A stretch of 40,749 nucleotides of DNA from a gamma proteobacterium L18 (GCA_000497835.1 KI547166.1:27035-67783); one strand, 5' to 3'; positions 1-8,081 are shown, counted from the first letter of the stretch. A program made the numbers and translations. The notes: generated by a model from the letters alone, not told the origin.

Positions 1-17
1 GCTTCGGCGGGCTTTTT
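1..17 (+). terminator. 3' half of a rho-independent terminator (cut by window edge)
   Basis: The first bases read as a TTCG tetraloop, a GC-rich descending arm (GGCGGGC) and a run of six T. The ascending arm lies outside the window. It most likely ends a plus-strand gene to the left. Confidence 0.5.
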
Positions 18-42
18 TGTGGGCGAGTGGTTGCCGTGGCCT

Positions 43-126
43 GCGTGTCGCCTGCATCGCGACCAAGGTCGGCTCCTACGGGGATCGGTGTAGGAGCCGG
101 CCTTGGCCGCGATGCAGGCGACGCGC
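43..126. repeat. REP-type inverted repeat, family A copy 1
   Basis: Two arms of about 37 nt (GCATCGCGACCAAGG...TCCTAC and its near complement) surround a loop of about 9 nt. The same palindrome recurs at about 8783, 13345, 23461 and 34854, always between genes. It lies upstream of the NCS2 permease, so that gene's promoter must fall between here and about 200. Confidence 0.9.
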
Positions 127-213
127 AGGACAGGGAAACACCCCGCGCAGCGGTAGTGGCCTTGTGGGGTGCTTATCCGTAGAATTGCGCTCTTTTTTTC
201 GCAAGGCCCTGCC

Positions 214-1593
214 ATGACTGTTCAGCAACAGCCCTCCCCGCCCGCCAGCCAAGATTTGGTGCTGGACCTGGAAGACCGTCCCCGCCCGTTGATTGCGCTG
301 TTGGCCGCGCTGCAGCATTTGCTGGCGATCATCGTGCCCATCGTTACGCCGGGGCTGCTGATTTGCCAGGCGTTGGGGGTGTCGCCCCATGACACCAACC
401 TGATTGTGTCGATGTCGCTGGTGATTTCCGGTATTGCCACCTTTGTGCAGTGCAAGCGTTTCGGGCCCTTTGGCGCGGGGTTGCTGATTGTGCAGGGCAC
501 CAGCTTCAACTTTGTCGGGCCGCTGATTGCCGGTGGCGCGTTGATGGTCAAGCAAGGCACGCCGGTTGAGGGCGTGATGGCGGCGATTTTCGGTGTGGTG
601 ATTGCCGGGTCGTTCGTGGAGATGGGTATTTCGCGGATTCTGCCGTTTGTGAAACGGCTGATTACGCCGCTGGTGACGGGCATTGTGGTGCTGATGATTG
701 GCCTGACGTTGATCAAGGTTGGCTTGATCAGCATGGGTGGCGGTTTCTCGGCGATGGCCAACGGTACTTTCGCCAATGGCGACAACCTGCTGCTGTCGGG
801 TGTGGTGCTGGCGATTATCGTGGTGCTGAACCGCGTGCCGGTGGTGTGGATGCGCAGCTGCGCGATCGTAATTGCGCTGGCGGTGGGCTATGCCCTGGCT
901 GGTTACATGGGCCGTCTGAATTTCACCGGCATGCATGAAGCGGCGGTGTTCCAGGTGCCGGTGCCGCTGCACTTTGGCTTGGGTTTCTCGTGGGCGCTGT
1001 TTATCCCGATGCTGGTGATTTACCTGGTGACGTCGCTGGAATCGATCGGTGACGTGACGGCGACCAGCAAGGTGTCCAAGCAACCCGTGGAAGGCCCGGT
1101 GTGGATGCAGCGCATCAAGGGCGGCGTGCTGGTGAACGGTGCCAACTCGCTGCTGGCGGGGGTGTTCAACACTTTCCCCAGCTCGATCTTTGCGCAGAAC
1201 AATGGCGTGATTCAGTTGACCGGTATTGCCAGCCGCCATATCGGCGTGTGGATTGCCGGGATGCTGGTGATTCTGGGCTTGTTCCCGTCGGTGGCCGGTG
1301 TGATTCAGGCGGTGCCGGAGCCGGTATTGGGCGGTGCGGCAATGGTGATGTTTGGTGCGGTGGCGGCGTCGGGGATCAATATCCTGGCCAGCATCCATCT
1401 GGATCGTCGTGCGCTGTTGATCATCGCCGTGTCGCTGGCGTTGGGCCTGGGCGTTGCTCAGGTACCGGAGTTTCTGGCGCACATGCCGTCGGCGCTGCGC
1501 AATGTGCTGGAGTCGGGCGTGGCCACCGGGGGTATCTGCGCCCTGGTGCTGAACTGGTTCCTGCCGGAACTGCGTGATAACACCGCCCGCTGA
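214..1593 (+). CDS. NCS2-family nucleobase permease (xanthine/uric acid type)
   Basis: Proton-coupled inner-membrane importer of purine bases, by family xanthine or uric acid. The 459-residue product is almost entirely hydrophobic, with about 14 membrane segments. It carries the family signature around residues 328-336 (QNNGVIQLTG), in which the Gln and the following Asn-Gly-Thr-Gly residues help bind substrate. I chose the ATG at 214 over an in-frame ATG at 169, because the extra 15 residues precede a typical hydrophilic permease N-terminus. No purine-catabolic gene adjoins it, so the substrate is inferred from family only. It is monocistronic, since a terminator follows immediately. The related pyrimidine (UraA) branch is less likely. 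Confidence 0.88.
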   Translation: MTVQQQPSPPASQDLVLDLEDRPRPLIALLAALQHLLAIIVPIVTPGLLICQALGVSPHDTNLIVSMSLVISGIATFVQCKRFGPFGAGLLIVQGTSFNFVGPLIAGGALMVKQGTPVEGVMAAIFGVVIAGSFVEMGISRILPFVKRLITPLVTGIVVLMIGLTLIKVGLISMGGGFSAMANGTFANGDNLLLSGVVLAIIVVLNRVPVVWMRSCAIVIALAVGYALAGYMGRLNFTGMHEAAVFQVPVPLHFGLGFSWALFIPMLVIYLVTSLESIGDVTATSKVSKQPVEGPVWMQRIKGGVLVNGANSLLAGVFNTFPSSIFAQNNGVIQLTGIASRHIGVWIAGMLVILGLFPSVAGVIQAVPEPVLGGAAMVMFGAVAASGINILASIHLDRRALLIIAVSLALGLGVAQVPEFLAHMPSALRNVLESGVATGGICALVLNWFLPELRDNTAR

Positions 1594-1615
1594 GGCGCGT
1601 GCGGCGGGCTTTTTT
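1585..1615 (+). terminator. rho-independent terminator of the permease gene
   Basis: GCCCGC (1585-1590) pairs with GCGGGC (1604-1609), followed by six T (1610-1615). The stem begins inside the last codons of the permease, so the stop codon lies in the loop region. Confidence 0.85.
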
Positions 1616-1663
1616 GGCGCCCAAGCTTTATCATTCCGGCAGATTTGCTGATAGAGCCGCGCC

Positions 1664-2056
1664 ATGAAGTTCGCCATTGCTGTTTTTTCCCCCGCCCATG
1701 CGCCCTCCTCGCGCCGCGCCCTGCGGTTTGCCGAGGCGGCGCTGGCGGGCGGCCACGAGATTGTCCGTCTGTTCTTTTATCAGGACGGGGTGCACAGCGC
1801 CTCGGGCAACGTGGTTGCCCCGCAGGACGAAGTGGACGTGGCCGCCCAGTGGCGCGCCTTTATTACCGAGCACAAGCTGGACGCCGTGGTGTGCATTGCC
1901 GCTGCGCTGCGCCGTGGTGTGCTCAATGCTGAAGAAGCCCAGCGCTGGAACCGCCCGGCCGCCAACCTGCCGGCGCCGTGGGAGCTGTCGGGGCTGGGGC
2001 AGTTGCATGAAGCCGCGCAGTTGGCCGATCGCCTCGTGACCTTTGGAGGGGTATGA
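1664..2056 (+). CDS. tusD: Sulfurtransferase TusD (DsrE family)
   Basis: Subunit of the cytoplasmic TusBCD hexamer. In E. coli this complex takes persulfide sulfur from TusA and passes it to TusE, for 2-thiolation of the U34 wobble base of Lys, Glu and Gln tRNAs. The 130-residue length matches the family. The presumed persulfide cysteine is Cys77 in the VVCIAAALRRGV segment, equivalent to the active Cys of TusD. It is the first gene of the operon; tusC starts 1 nt after its stop. The order tusD-C-B-E is the standard one in gamma-proteobacteria. Confidence 0.95.
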   Translation: MKFAIAVFSPAHAPSSRRALRFAEAALAGGHEIVRLFFYQDGVHSASGNVVAPQDEVDVAAQWRAFITEHKLDAVVCIAAALRRGVLNAEEAQRWNRPAANLPAPWELSGLGQLHEAAQLADRLVTFGGV

Positions 2057-2057
2057 C

Positions 2058-2417
2058 ATGGCCAAATCCTTGTTGATCATCAGCCGTCAGGCACCCTGGT
2101 CGGGCCCGGGCCCGCGTGAAGCGCTGGATATCGCCCTGGCAGGCGGTGCGTTCGATCTGCCGTTGGGCATGCTGTTTCTCGACGACGGTGTGTTTCAGCT
2201 GTTGCCGGGCCAGGCGCCGGGACAGGTGCAGCAGAAGGACCTGACCGCCAACCTGCAGGCGTTGCCGATGTTCGGTGTGGAGGAATTGTTTGTGGCGGGC
2301 AGCAGCCTGCGCGAGCGCGGCCTCGGCGCAGCTGCCTTGAGCCTGGAAGCCGAGGTGCTGGAAGACGACGCCCTGGCCGCCCTTGTCGACCGTTTTGATC
2401 AGGTGATTACCCTCTGA
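2058..2417 (+). CDS. tusC: Sulfurtransferase complex subunit TusC (DsrF family)
   Basis: Second subunit of the TusBCD sulfur relay. The product is 119 residues from the ATG at 2058, the usual TusC length. An upstream in-frame ATG at 2043 would overlap tusD and adds five residues, so it is less likely. GGAGGGG just upstream (2045-2050) serves as ribosome binding site for the 2058 start. The stop codon shares its last base with the tusB start, indicating translational coupling. The role is inferred from family and operon position. Confidence 0.94.
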   Translation: MAKSLLIISRQAPWSGPGPREALDIALAGGAFDLPLGMLFLDDGVFQLLPGQAPGQVQQKDLTANLQALPMFGVEELFVAGSSLRERGLGAAALSLEAEVLEDDALAALVDRFDQVITL

Positions 2418-2689
2418 TGGCTACTTTGCATGTGTTGTCCCACTCGCCGTTTACCGACAACCGCCTGGCCAGCTGCCTGCGGCTGCTGGGGTCTGAAGAC
2501 GGCGTACTGCTGACCGGTGATGCGGTGTACGCACTGTTGAACGACGATCTGGCGCATTTGGGCAGCCGGCTGTTCGCGCTGGAAGAAGACGTGCGCGCCC
2601 GTGCCATCAGCACCCAGGCCCAGGTGGTGGACTACCCGGGCTTCGTGCAGCTTTCCATTGATTTCGACAAGGTCAACACCTGGCTATGA
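2417..2689 (+). CDS. tusB: Sulfurtransferase complex subunit TusB (DsrH family)
   Basis: Third TusBCD subunit, 90 residues, starting on the last base of the tusC stop. The N-terminal MATLHVLSHSPF and the GDAVYALL segment are typical of DsrH/TusB proteins. The residues LLTGDAVYALLN lie at about 34-45. It overlaps tusE by 4 nt (ATGA). TusB is the least conserved subunit of the relay, and its identity is reinforced by its position between tusC and tusE. Confidence 0.93.
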   Translation: MATLHVLSHSPFTDNRLASCLRLLGSEDGVLLTGDAVYALLNDDLAHLGSRLFALEEDVRARAISTQAQVVDYPGFVQLSIDFDKVNTWL

Positions 2690-3021
2690 GCGAACTGATT
2701 GTCGAAGGCCGCAGCATCGCGCTGGACCAGAACGGCTTTCTGGAAGATTTGACCGAATGGTCCAAACCCGTTGCCGAGGCACTGGCGGCGCGGGAAAGCA
2801 TTGCCTTGACCGCGGAACACTGGGAAGTGCTGGAGGTGTTGCGCCAGTTCTATCAGGAGTTTCAGCTATCGCCAGCCACGCGCCCGCTGATCAAGTACAC
2901 CGCGCTGAAGCTGGGCGTGGAGAAAGGCAACAGCCCGCACCTGAACCGCCTGTTCAACGGCACTCCCGCCAAACTTGCCGCCAAGCTGGCGGGCCTGCCC
3001 AAGCCGACCAATTGCATATGA
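2686..3021 (+). CDS. tusE: Sulfur-relay acceptor TusE (DsrC family)
   Basis: Accepts sulfur from TusBCD and delivers it to the MnmA-tRNA complex. The 111-residue protein has the hallmark DsrC/TusE C-terminus, with the sulfur-carrying cysteine penultimate (Cys110, PKPTNCI). The body contains the conserved RPLIKY and NSPHLNRLF segments. Only the single C-terminal Cys of TusE is present, not the second Cys of dissimilatory DsrC, which fits tRNA modification rather than sulfite reduction. It overlaps tusB and the following ybiB-like gene by 4 nt each. Confidence 0.95.
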   Translation: MSELIVEGRSIALDQNGFLEDLTEWSKPVAEALAARESIALTAEHWEVLEVLRQFYQEFQLSPATRPLIKYTALKLGVEKGNSPHLNRLFNGTPAKLAAKLAGLPKPTNCI

Positions 3022-4019
3022 CCGACTACCCTGCCCTGCTGCTGGAAACCCCTGCCGAACACCCTTTCGCCCAGTTCGTCCGCGCCTTGGGCAAGGGCAA
3101 GCGCGGCGCCCGCAACCTGACCCGCGAGGAAGCGCGCGAGGCCATGGGCATGCTGCTGGACGAGCAGGTCGAGGAAAGCCAACTGGGCGCCTTCCTGATG
3201 CTGCTGCGCCATAAAGAGGAAAGCGCCGAGGAGCTGGCCGGCTTCACCGAAGCCCTGCGCGCGCGTCTCAAGGCCCCCGCCCTGAACGTGGACATCGACT
3301 GGCCCAGCTACGCCGGCAAGAAGCGCCACCTGCCCTGGTACCTGCTGGCGGCCAAGTGCCTGGCCGGCAATGGCCTGCGCATCCTGATGCACGGCGGCGG
3401 TGCGCACACCGCCGGCCGCTTGTACACCGAGCAGTTGCTGGGCACCCTAGGCATCCCGCTGGCGCGTGGCTGGGACGCGGTGGGCACGGCGCTGGACGGC
3501 CACGGCGTGGCCTTCGCGCCGCTGGTGGACTGGGCACCGCAGTTGCAGCGCATGATCGACTTGCGCAACACCCTGGGCCTGCGCTCGCCGATTCACTCCC
3601 TGGCGCGCATTCTCAACCCGCTGGGCGCACGCTGCGGCCTGCAGAGCATCTTCCACCCGGGCTACCAGGCGGTGCACCGCGATGCCAGCGGCCTGCTGCG
3701 CGATCACGCCATCGTCATCAAGGGCGACGGCGGCGAGATCGAAGTCAATCCGGACAGCCCCAGCCATCTGTATGGCACCACCGGCGGCCAGAGCTGGGAC
3801 GAGGAATGGCCGCAGCTGTCGGCGCAACGCCATGTGAAACCGGCCACTCTTGAGCCTGAACACTTGCTGGCGGTGTGGCGTGGCGAGGCGCAGGACAGCT
3901 ATGGCGAAATGGCCCTGGTCTCGACCATGGCGCTGGCGCTGCGCGGGCTGGGCAAAACCCGCGACGAAGCCTTTGAACAGGCTCGTCAGTATTGGGGTGC
4001 GCGCAATAGATCGATTTAG
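3018..4019 (+). CDS. ybiB: YbiB/TrpD2-type glycosyl (phosphoribosyl) transferase-family protein
   Basis: The 333-residue protein resembles the anthranilate phosphoribosyltransferase fold (family 3 glycosyl transferase N-domain at about 15-85, then the main domain). It belongs to the YbiB/TrpD2 branch, whose E. coli member binds nucleic acid and is not a tryptophan-pathway enzyme. Recognisable segments are LTREEAREAMGMLLDEQVEE, the glycine-rich MHGGGAHTAGR loop and RSPIHSLARILNPL. The start at 3018 overlaps the tusE stop by 4 nt, so it is the last gene of the tus operon. That link to tRNA thiolation is suggestive but functionally unproven. Confidence 0.85.
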   Translation: MTDYPALLLETPAEHPFAQFVRALGKGKRGARNLTREEAREAMGMLLDEQVEESQLGAFLMLLRHKEESAEELAGFTEALRARLKAPALNVDIDWPSYAGKKRHLPWYLLAAKCLAGNGLRILMHGGGAHTAGRLYTEQLLGTLGIPLARGWDAVGTALDGHGVAFAPLVDWAPQLQRMIDLRNTLGLRSPIHSLARILNPLGARCGLQSIFHPGYQAVHRDASGLLRDHAIVIKGDGGEIEVNPDSPSHLYGTTGGQSWDEEWPQLSAQRHVKPATLEPEHLLAVWRGEAQDSYGEMALVSTMALALRGLGKTRDEAFEQARQYWGARNRSI

Positions 4020-4114
4020 TCGATAGATACCGCCGGTGTTTTGCGCTATTCATTCGAACTGTTGCCCGTAAACTGGACTCCAACGCTTATCAAGTCTTGC
4101 GAGGAGTCCAGCAC

Positions 4115-5110
4115 ATGGGCCTGTTGATCGAAGGGCGCTGGCACGACCAGTGGTACGAAAGCAGCAAAGACGGTGCCTTCCAGCGCGAAGCCGCCAAACG
4201 CCGGAACTGGGTGACCGTCGACGGCCGCCCGGGCCCCAGCGGCGAAGGCGGCTTCAAGGCCGAGGCCGGTCGTTACCACCTGTATGTGTCGCTGGCCTGC
4301 CCGTGGGCACACCGCACGTTGATCGTGCGCAAGCTCAAGGGCCTGGAAAGCCTGATCGACGTGTCGGTGGTCAGCTGGCTGATGCGCGAGAATGGCTGGA
4401 CCTTCGACAAGGCCACCGGCTCCACGGGCGACACGCTCGACGGGCTGCAGTTCATGCACCAGCGCTACACCTCGGAAACCGCCGACTACACCGGCCGCGT
4501 CACCGTGCCGGTGCTGTGGGACAAGAAGCTCAACCGCATTGTCAGTAACGAATCGGCGGAGATCATCCGCATGTTCAACACCGCGTTCAACGACCTGACC
4601 GGCAATACCCTGGACCTGTACCCCGAGGCGTTGCGGCCGACCATTGATGGGTTGAACGACGCGATCTATCCGGCGGTGAACAATGGCGTGTATCGCGCAG
4701 GTTTTGCCACCTCGCAGGGGGCGTATGAGCAGGCGTTTGATGAGGTGTTTGCCAAGCTGGACGAGCTGGAAAGCCTGCTGGGCGAGCGCCGCTACCTGGC
4801 CGGCGAATACCTGACCGAGGCGGATGTGCGGCTGTTTACCACCGTCATTCGCTTTGATGCGGTGTACCACGGGCACTTCAAATGCAACCTGCGGCGGATT
4901 GCCGACTACCCGAACCTGTCGAACTGGCTGCGTGAGCTGTACCAGTGGCCGGGCGTGGCGCAGACGGTGGATTTCGAGCATATCAAGCATCACTACTATG
5001 CCAGCCATGCCACCATCAACCCGACGGGGGTGGTGCCGAAGGGGCCGTTGCAGGATTTCACGGTGGCGCATGACCGGGCGCGGTTGGCGGGCTCCGGTAT
5101 CTATCGCTAA
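4115..5110 (+). CDS. yqjG: Glutathionyl-hydroquinone reductase (Xi-class GST, YqjG/EcfG type)
   Basis: Cytoplasmic enzyme that removes glutathione from glutathionyl-hydroquinones, using a catalytic cysteine and a second glutathione. The 331-residue product has the family motif CPWAHR with catalytic Cys62 in the N-terminal thioredoxin-like domain. The C-terminal all-helical GST domain includes RRYLAGEYLTEADVRLFTT. The ATG at 4115 is preceded at proper spacing by GAGGAG (4101-4106), which decides the start. It stands alone: 95 nt separate it from the tus operon and a REP palindrome follows its stop. Confidence 0.9.
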   Translation: MGLLIEGRWHDQWYESSKDGAFQREAAKRRNWVTVDGRPGPSGEGGFKAEAGRYHLYVSLACPWAHRTLIVRKLKGLESLIDVSVVSWLMRENGWTFDKATGSTGDTLDGLQFMHQRYTSETADYTGRVTVPVLWDKKLNRIVSNESAEIIRMFNTAFNDLTGNTLDLYPEALRPTIDGLNDAIYPAVNNGVYRAGFATSQGAYEQAFDEVFAKLDELESLLGERRYLAGEYLTEADVRLFTTVIRFDAVYHGHFKCNLRRIADYPNLSNWLRELYQWPGVAQTVDFEHIKHHYYASHATINPTGVVPKGPLQDFTVAHDRARLAGSGIYR

Positions 5111-5139
5111 GGCGTACCTGACCCACCGCGGCGCCTGCA

Positions 5140-5222
5140 TCGCGAGCAAGCTTTGCTCCCACAGTGTTAAAGGCCTGCATCGATGTTCGGTCCAACACTG
5201 TGGGAGCAAAGCTTGCTCGCGA
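5140..5222. repeat. REP-type inverted repeat, family B copy 1
   Basis: A 29-bp perfect inverted repeat (5140-5168 with 5194-5222) with a 25-nt loop. The arm core is GCAAGCTTTGCTCCCACA. A related copy lies at 19801-19896. It sits between the convergent stops of the glutathionyl-hydroquinone reductase and the ercS-like gene and could form a strong hairpin in either transcript. Confidence 0.93.
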
Positions 5223-5253
5223 GAGGCCTTCGAAAACATAACGACAGCAAAGG

Positions 5254-6576
5254 CTACCCCAACAACTGACTCATCACCGCCCGCAATTTTCCAGCCTTCA
5301 CCGGCTTGTTCAGCAACGGCGCGCCGAGGCGCTGCAATTGGCGGCGGCATTGGTCGCTGCGTTCGGCGGTGATGACCACCACGGGAATCACCTGGCCGTA
5401 ATGCTCGCGCAAGCGCTTGGCCACTTCGCACCCGGTTACGCCATGGTCCAGGTGGTAATCGGCAATGATCAGTTCCGGGGCCTGCCCGGCCAGCGCCGCC
5501 ACAGCGGCCGCTTCATCGGTGGCCGTGACCACGGTGCAGCCCCACTGTCCCAGCAGGTCGGCCATGCTGCGCAAGATGTCCGGTTCGTTATCCAGCACCA
5601 GCAAGCGCCGCCCCGGCAGCGGATTGCCAAGGCGCGGCTGCGGCACCGGGCTGGGCGCCGGCGGCCGCTCGGCCAGCGGCACCAGGATGCTGAACACCGA
5701 ACCCCGCCTCGGGGTTGAGCGCACCTGCACGCTGCTGTCGAGAATGCGTGCGATACGCTCGACAATCGCCAGCCCAAGCCCCACGCCTTTTCGCTCGGCA
5801 GCGCGGCCCACTTCCAGTTGATTGAACTCCAGGAAGATCGCCTGCAACTGGTCAGCGGCAATGCCGCGCCCGGTGTCCCACACCTCGATACGCAGATGCT
5901 GGCCACGGCGGCGGGCGCCCAGCAGCACACGGCCCTGCTCGGTGTAGCGGCAGGCGTTGCTAAGCAGGTTGCGCAGGATGCGCGTCAACAGGCGCAGGTC
6001 GGTGCGCACCGCAAAGCGCCCACAGCGCAGGCTCAGCCCCAGCCCGGCCGCGTCGGCCACGGGCTGGAATTCGGACGCCAGCGGCGCCAGCACCTCCTCC
6101 AGGCGGTACACGTCGAAGTCGGGCTTGATGGCGGCCTGGTCCAGGCGCGAGATATCCAGCAGGTCGGTGAGCAGGTCCTCGGCGCCCTCCAGGGCCTGAT
6201 GGGTGCGCTCCACCAGGCCCTTCTCGGCGCTGGGCAGATTGCGCTCACGCAAGGTGGAAATCAGCAGCCGGGCGGCGTTCAGCGGTTGCAGCAGGTCGTG
6301 GCTGGCCGCCGCCAGGTATTTGTCCTTGCTGAGGTTGGCGGCCTGGGCGGCGTCGCGGGCTTCGCGCAGTTCTTCGGTGCGTTCGCTGACCCGGCGTTCA
6401 AGCTCATCGTTGAGTTGCTGCAGGCGCAGGGACAGCGCCTGGTAGCGGTTGCGCTCGGTTTCCAGCTCTTGCAGACGTGCGGCCAGCTCCGGATAGTGGC
6501 TTTTGCGCACCGAGTGGTTGGTCAGCCCCAGCAGCCCGGCCAGGGCCTGCTGGCGCGGGTCAGAGGGCTTCGCCAA
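5254..6576 (-). CDS. ercS: ErcS-like soluble hybrid histidine kinase/response regulator
   Basis: The 440-residue signalling protein has no membrane segment. A coiled coil spans about 30-85, and the phosphoacceptor His93 is in SHDLLQPLNAARL. The HATPase domain has N207 in LRNLLSNACRYT, then DTGRG (234) and GVGLGLA (264). A C-terminal receiver domain carries phosphoacceptor Asp373 and Lys424. The absence of a PAS or other sensory domain suggests a phosphorelay partner or protein-level input. It overlaps ercA by 17 nt, as expected for a co-transcribed pair. In P. aeruginosa the ercA-ercS pair takes part in control of ethanol oxidation; that role here is inferred from the pairing and family. NahK-type kinases share the same H-box. 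Confidence 0.85.
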   Translation of the reverse strand: MAKPSDPRQQALAGLLGLTNHSVRKSHYPELAARLQELETERNRYQALSLRLQQLNDELERRVSERTEELREARDAAQAANLSKDKYLAAASHDLLQPLNAARLLISTLRERNLPSAEKGLVERTHQALEGAEDLLTDLLDISRLDQAAIKPDFDVYRLEEVLAPLASEFQPVADAAGLGLSLRCGRFAVRTDLRLLTRILRNLLSNACRYTEQGRVLLGARRRGQHLRIEVWDTGRGIAADQLQAIFLEFNQLEVGRAAERKGVGLGLAIVERIARILDSSVQVRSTPRRGSVFSILVPLAERPPAPSPVPQPRLGNPLPGRRLLVLDNEPDILRSMADLLGQWGCTVVTATDEAAAVAALAGQAPELIIADYHLDHGVTGCEVAKRLREHYGQVIPVVVITAERSDQCRRQLQRLGAPLLNKPVKAGKLRAVMSQLLG

Positions 6577-7723
6577 ACACCACCTCGACGTCGCGCTGGC
6601 TGGAGTGGCGCGGGTTGGTGAGGATGCACGGGTCGTGCATGGCGTGGTGCGACAGGAACGGAATGTCCGCCACGCGCACGCCGTGCAGGCCCAGGGTTTC
6701 GTGGAAGCCGATGGCGTGCTTGAGCGCGATCAGGTGGTCCACCAGGCGCTGGCGGATCTGCGCATGGTTCAGGCCACGGCAGTCGATGCCGCAGGTCTGG
6801 GCGATGACCTGGAAGCGCTCGGGCGCGGCGCTGTAGTTGAACGCTACCACGTGCTCCACCAACACCGCGTTGCACAGCCCGTGGGGCAGATCGAGGAAGC
6901 CGCCCAGGCTGTGGGACATGGCGTGCACCGCGCCCAAAATTGCGTTGGAAAACGCCAGGCCGGCCTGCATGCTGCCCAGCATGACCTTTTCGCGCAGGGC
7001 CAGGTCGTGCGGGTTGGCGATCATCTGCACCAGGTGGCCGTTGATCAGGCGGATGGCTTCCAGCGCATGGGGGTCGGTCAGCGGCCCGTGGCCGGTGGAC
7101 ACGAACGCCTCGATGGCATGCACCAGCGCATCGATGCCGGTACAGGCGGACAGGAACGGGTCCATGCTCAGGGTGGTTTCCGGATCGATCAGCGCCACGT
7201 CAGGCACCGCGCCTTTGCTGACGATGGAGATCTTCATGCGCCGTTCCTGGTTGGACAGGATCACGAACTGCGACACGTCCGCCGAGGTGCCGGCCGTGGT
7301 GGGGATCAGGATCAACGGCGGGCTGGGCACGCGCAGGGTGTCCACGCCTTCGAATTCCAGGATATGCCGGCCGTGGGCAGCGACGATGCCAATCGCCTTG
7401 GCGCAATCCATGGGGCTGCCGCCGCCCACCGCCACAATCACGTCGCAGTGCTCGGCGCGGTAGCGTTCGGCGCCGGCCATCACTTCTTCCACCCGTGGGT
7501 TGGGCGACACGCTGCTGTACAGGCAGTACTCGATGCCCTCGGCGGCCAGGCTGGCCTCCACATCCGCCACCCAGCCCGCCGCGACCACACCGGGGTCGCT
7601 GACCAGCAGCACTTTGCGGGCCCCGAAGTTCTTCGCGTAGTTGGCGACGTGATGACGACAGCCGGCGCCAAAAATGATTTCCGGGGAGACAAATTTGCGC
7701 AACTGACTGATCGCGGGGGTCAT
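6560..7723 (-). CDS. ercA: Iron-containing alcohol dehydrogenase, ErcA-like
   Basis: Group III iron-dependent alcohol dehydrogenase of 387 residues. The NAD-binding motif GGGSPMD lies near residue 100. The metal-binding Asp and His residues are in DALVHAIEA, AVHAMSHSLGG and DLPHGLCNA. Family members oxidise short alcohols with NAD(P), but P. aeruginosa ErcA is known mainly for a regulatory role in ethanol utilisation. The linked hybrid kinase, which overlaps its 3' end, and the divergent ErdR-like regulator support the same role here. The promoter must lie in the 7724-7900 intergenic region, which carries several inverted repeats. Confidence 0.87.
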   Translation of the reverse strand: MTPAISQLRKFVSPEIIFGAGCRHHVANYAKNFGARKVLLVSDPGVVAAGWVADVEASLAAEGIEYCLYSSVSPNPRVEEVMAGAERYRAEHCDVIVAVGGGSPMDCAKAIGIVAAHGRHILEFEGVDTLRVPSPPLILIPTTAGTSADVSQFVILSNQERRMKISIVSKGAVPDVALIDPETTLSMDPFLSACTGIDALVHAIEAFVSTGHGPLTDPHALEAIRLINGHLVQMIANPHDLALREKVMLGSMQAGLAFSNAILGAVHAMSHSLGGFLDLPHGLCNAVLVEHVVAFNYSAAPERFQVIAQTCGIDCRGLNHAQIRQRLVDHLIALKHAIGFHETLGLHGVRVADIPFLSHHAMHDPCILTNPRHSSQRDVEVVFGEAL

Positions 7724-7771
7724 GGTCTGTTCTTCTGGCAGGGACAGTTGGGGTCAGGGTAAAGCATTGCC

Positions 7772-7865
7772 GGGGCAAAGCGCAGCTCGCCTACGCGCGT
7801 ACACCTACTACTTTGGTACTGGTTTGCCCCACCCAAAGCAGCATTTGCAAACAGCGCCATGGCGC
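7772..7865. promoter_or_regulatory. Candidate operators between ercA and the small ORF/erdR unit
   Basis: Three dyads stand out. GGGGCAAA (7772-7779) is the exact complement of TTTGCCCC (7823-7830). CTTTGG (7811-7816) matches CCAAAG (7833-7838). GCGCCATGGCGC (7854-7865) is a perfect 12-bp palindrome. A possible -10 (TATAAC, 7878-7883) follows, ahead of the plus-strand small ORF. Their placement between two divergent units suggests regulator binding, but no known consensus was matched with certainty. Confidence 0.4.
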
Positions 7866-7903
7866 CTGTAATGCCGGTATAACTAGAAAGAGCCTGACCC
7901 ATC

Positions 7904-8035
7904 ATGATTCGCTTCATTGCCTCCCTGCTCTGCCAGGCCCTGATCGGGCTGGCCCTCGGCCTGTTCGTTGCCAGCCTCGCCCACGCCGGCAGCTCGCCAC
8001 CCGGCCCCCTGGGCAATCTTGCCCGCCCCCTGTGA
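7904..8035 (+). CDS. Small exported or membrane peptide (43 aa), unknown function
   Basis: An ATG at 7904 opens 43 codons. Residues 1-28 have the shape of a signal peptide: Met-Ile-Arg, then a long hydrophobic run ending in SLAHA, with likely cleavage after Ala28. A 15-residue mature tail rich in Gly, Pro and Ser follows. A weak purine-rich stretch (AGAAAGAG, from 7886) lies upstream, somewhat far from the start. The stop is 46 nt before the regulator gene, so the two may be co-transcribed. I do not recognise a family. The typical signal-peptide pattern argues for a real gene, but the coding evidence is modest at this size. Confidence 0.5.
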   Translation: MIRFIASLLCQALIGLALGLFVASLAHAGSSPPGPLGNLARPL

Positions 8036-8081
8036 TACCCTGCTCCAGGCCCTTTGCCCACAACAAGAACAGCCGACGCCC

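Noticed and set aside
76..1677. 533-codon minus-strand frame opposite the NCS2 permease
   Set aside because: His/Gln/Arg-rich antisense shadow; the plus strand encodes a complete permease with family motif and terminator.
2601..3017. N-terminal extension of the YbiB-like protein back into tusB/tusE
   Set aside because: It lies in a shadow frame of tusB and tusE; the start at 3018 gives the normal family length and the 4-nt overlap seen throughout the operon.
7857..7875. Possible sigma-54 promoter (TGGCGC then TGC) before the small ORF
   Set aside because: The -12 element is poor (ATGCC instead of TTGCA) and the match overlaps a perfect palindrome; not supported.
7968..8081. Upstream in-frame extension of the ErdR-like regulator
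   Set aside because: The extra residues precede a receiver domain that normally starts at the Met at 8082, and overlap the small signal-peptide ORF.
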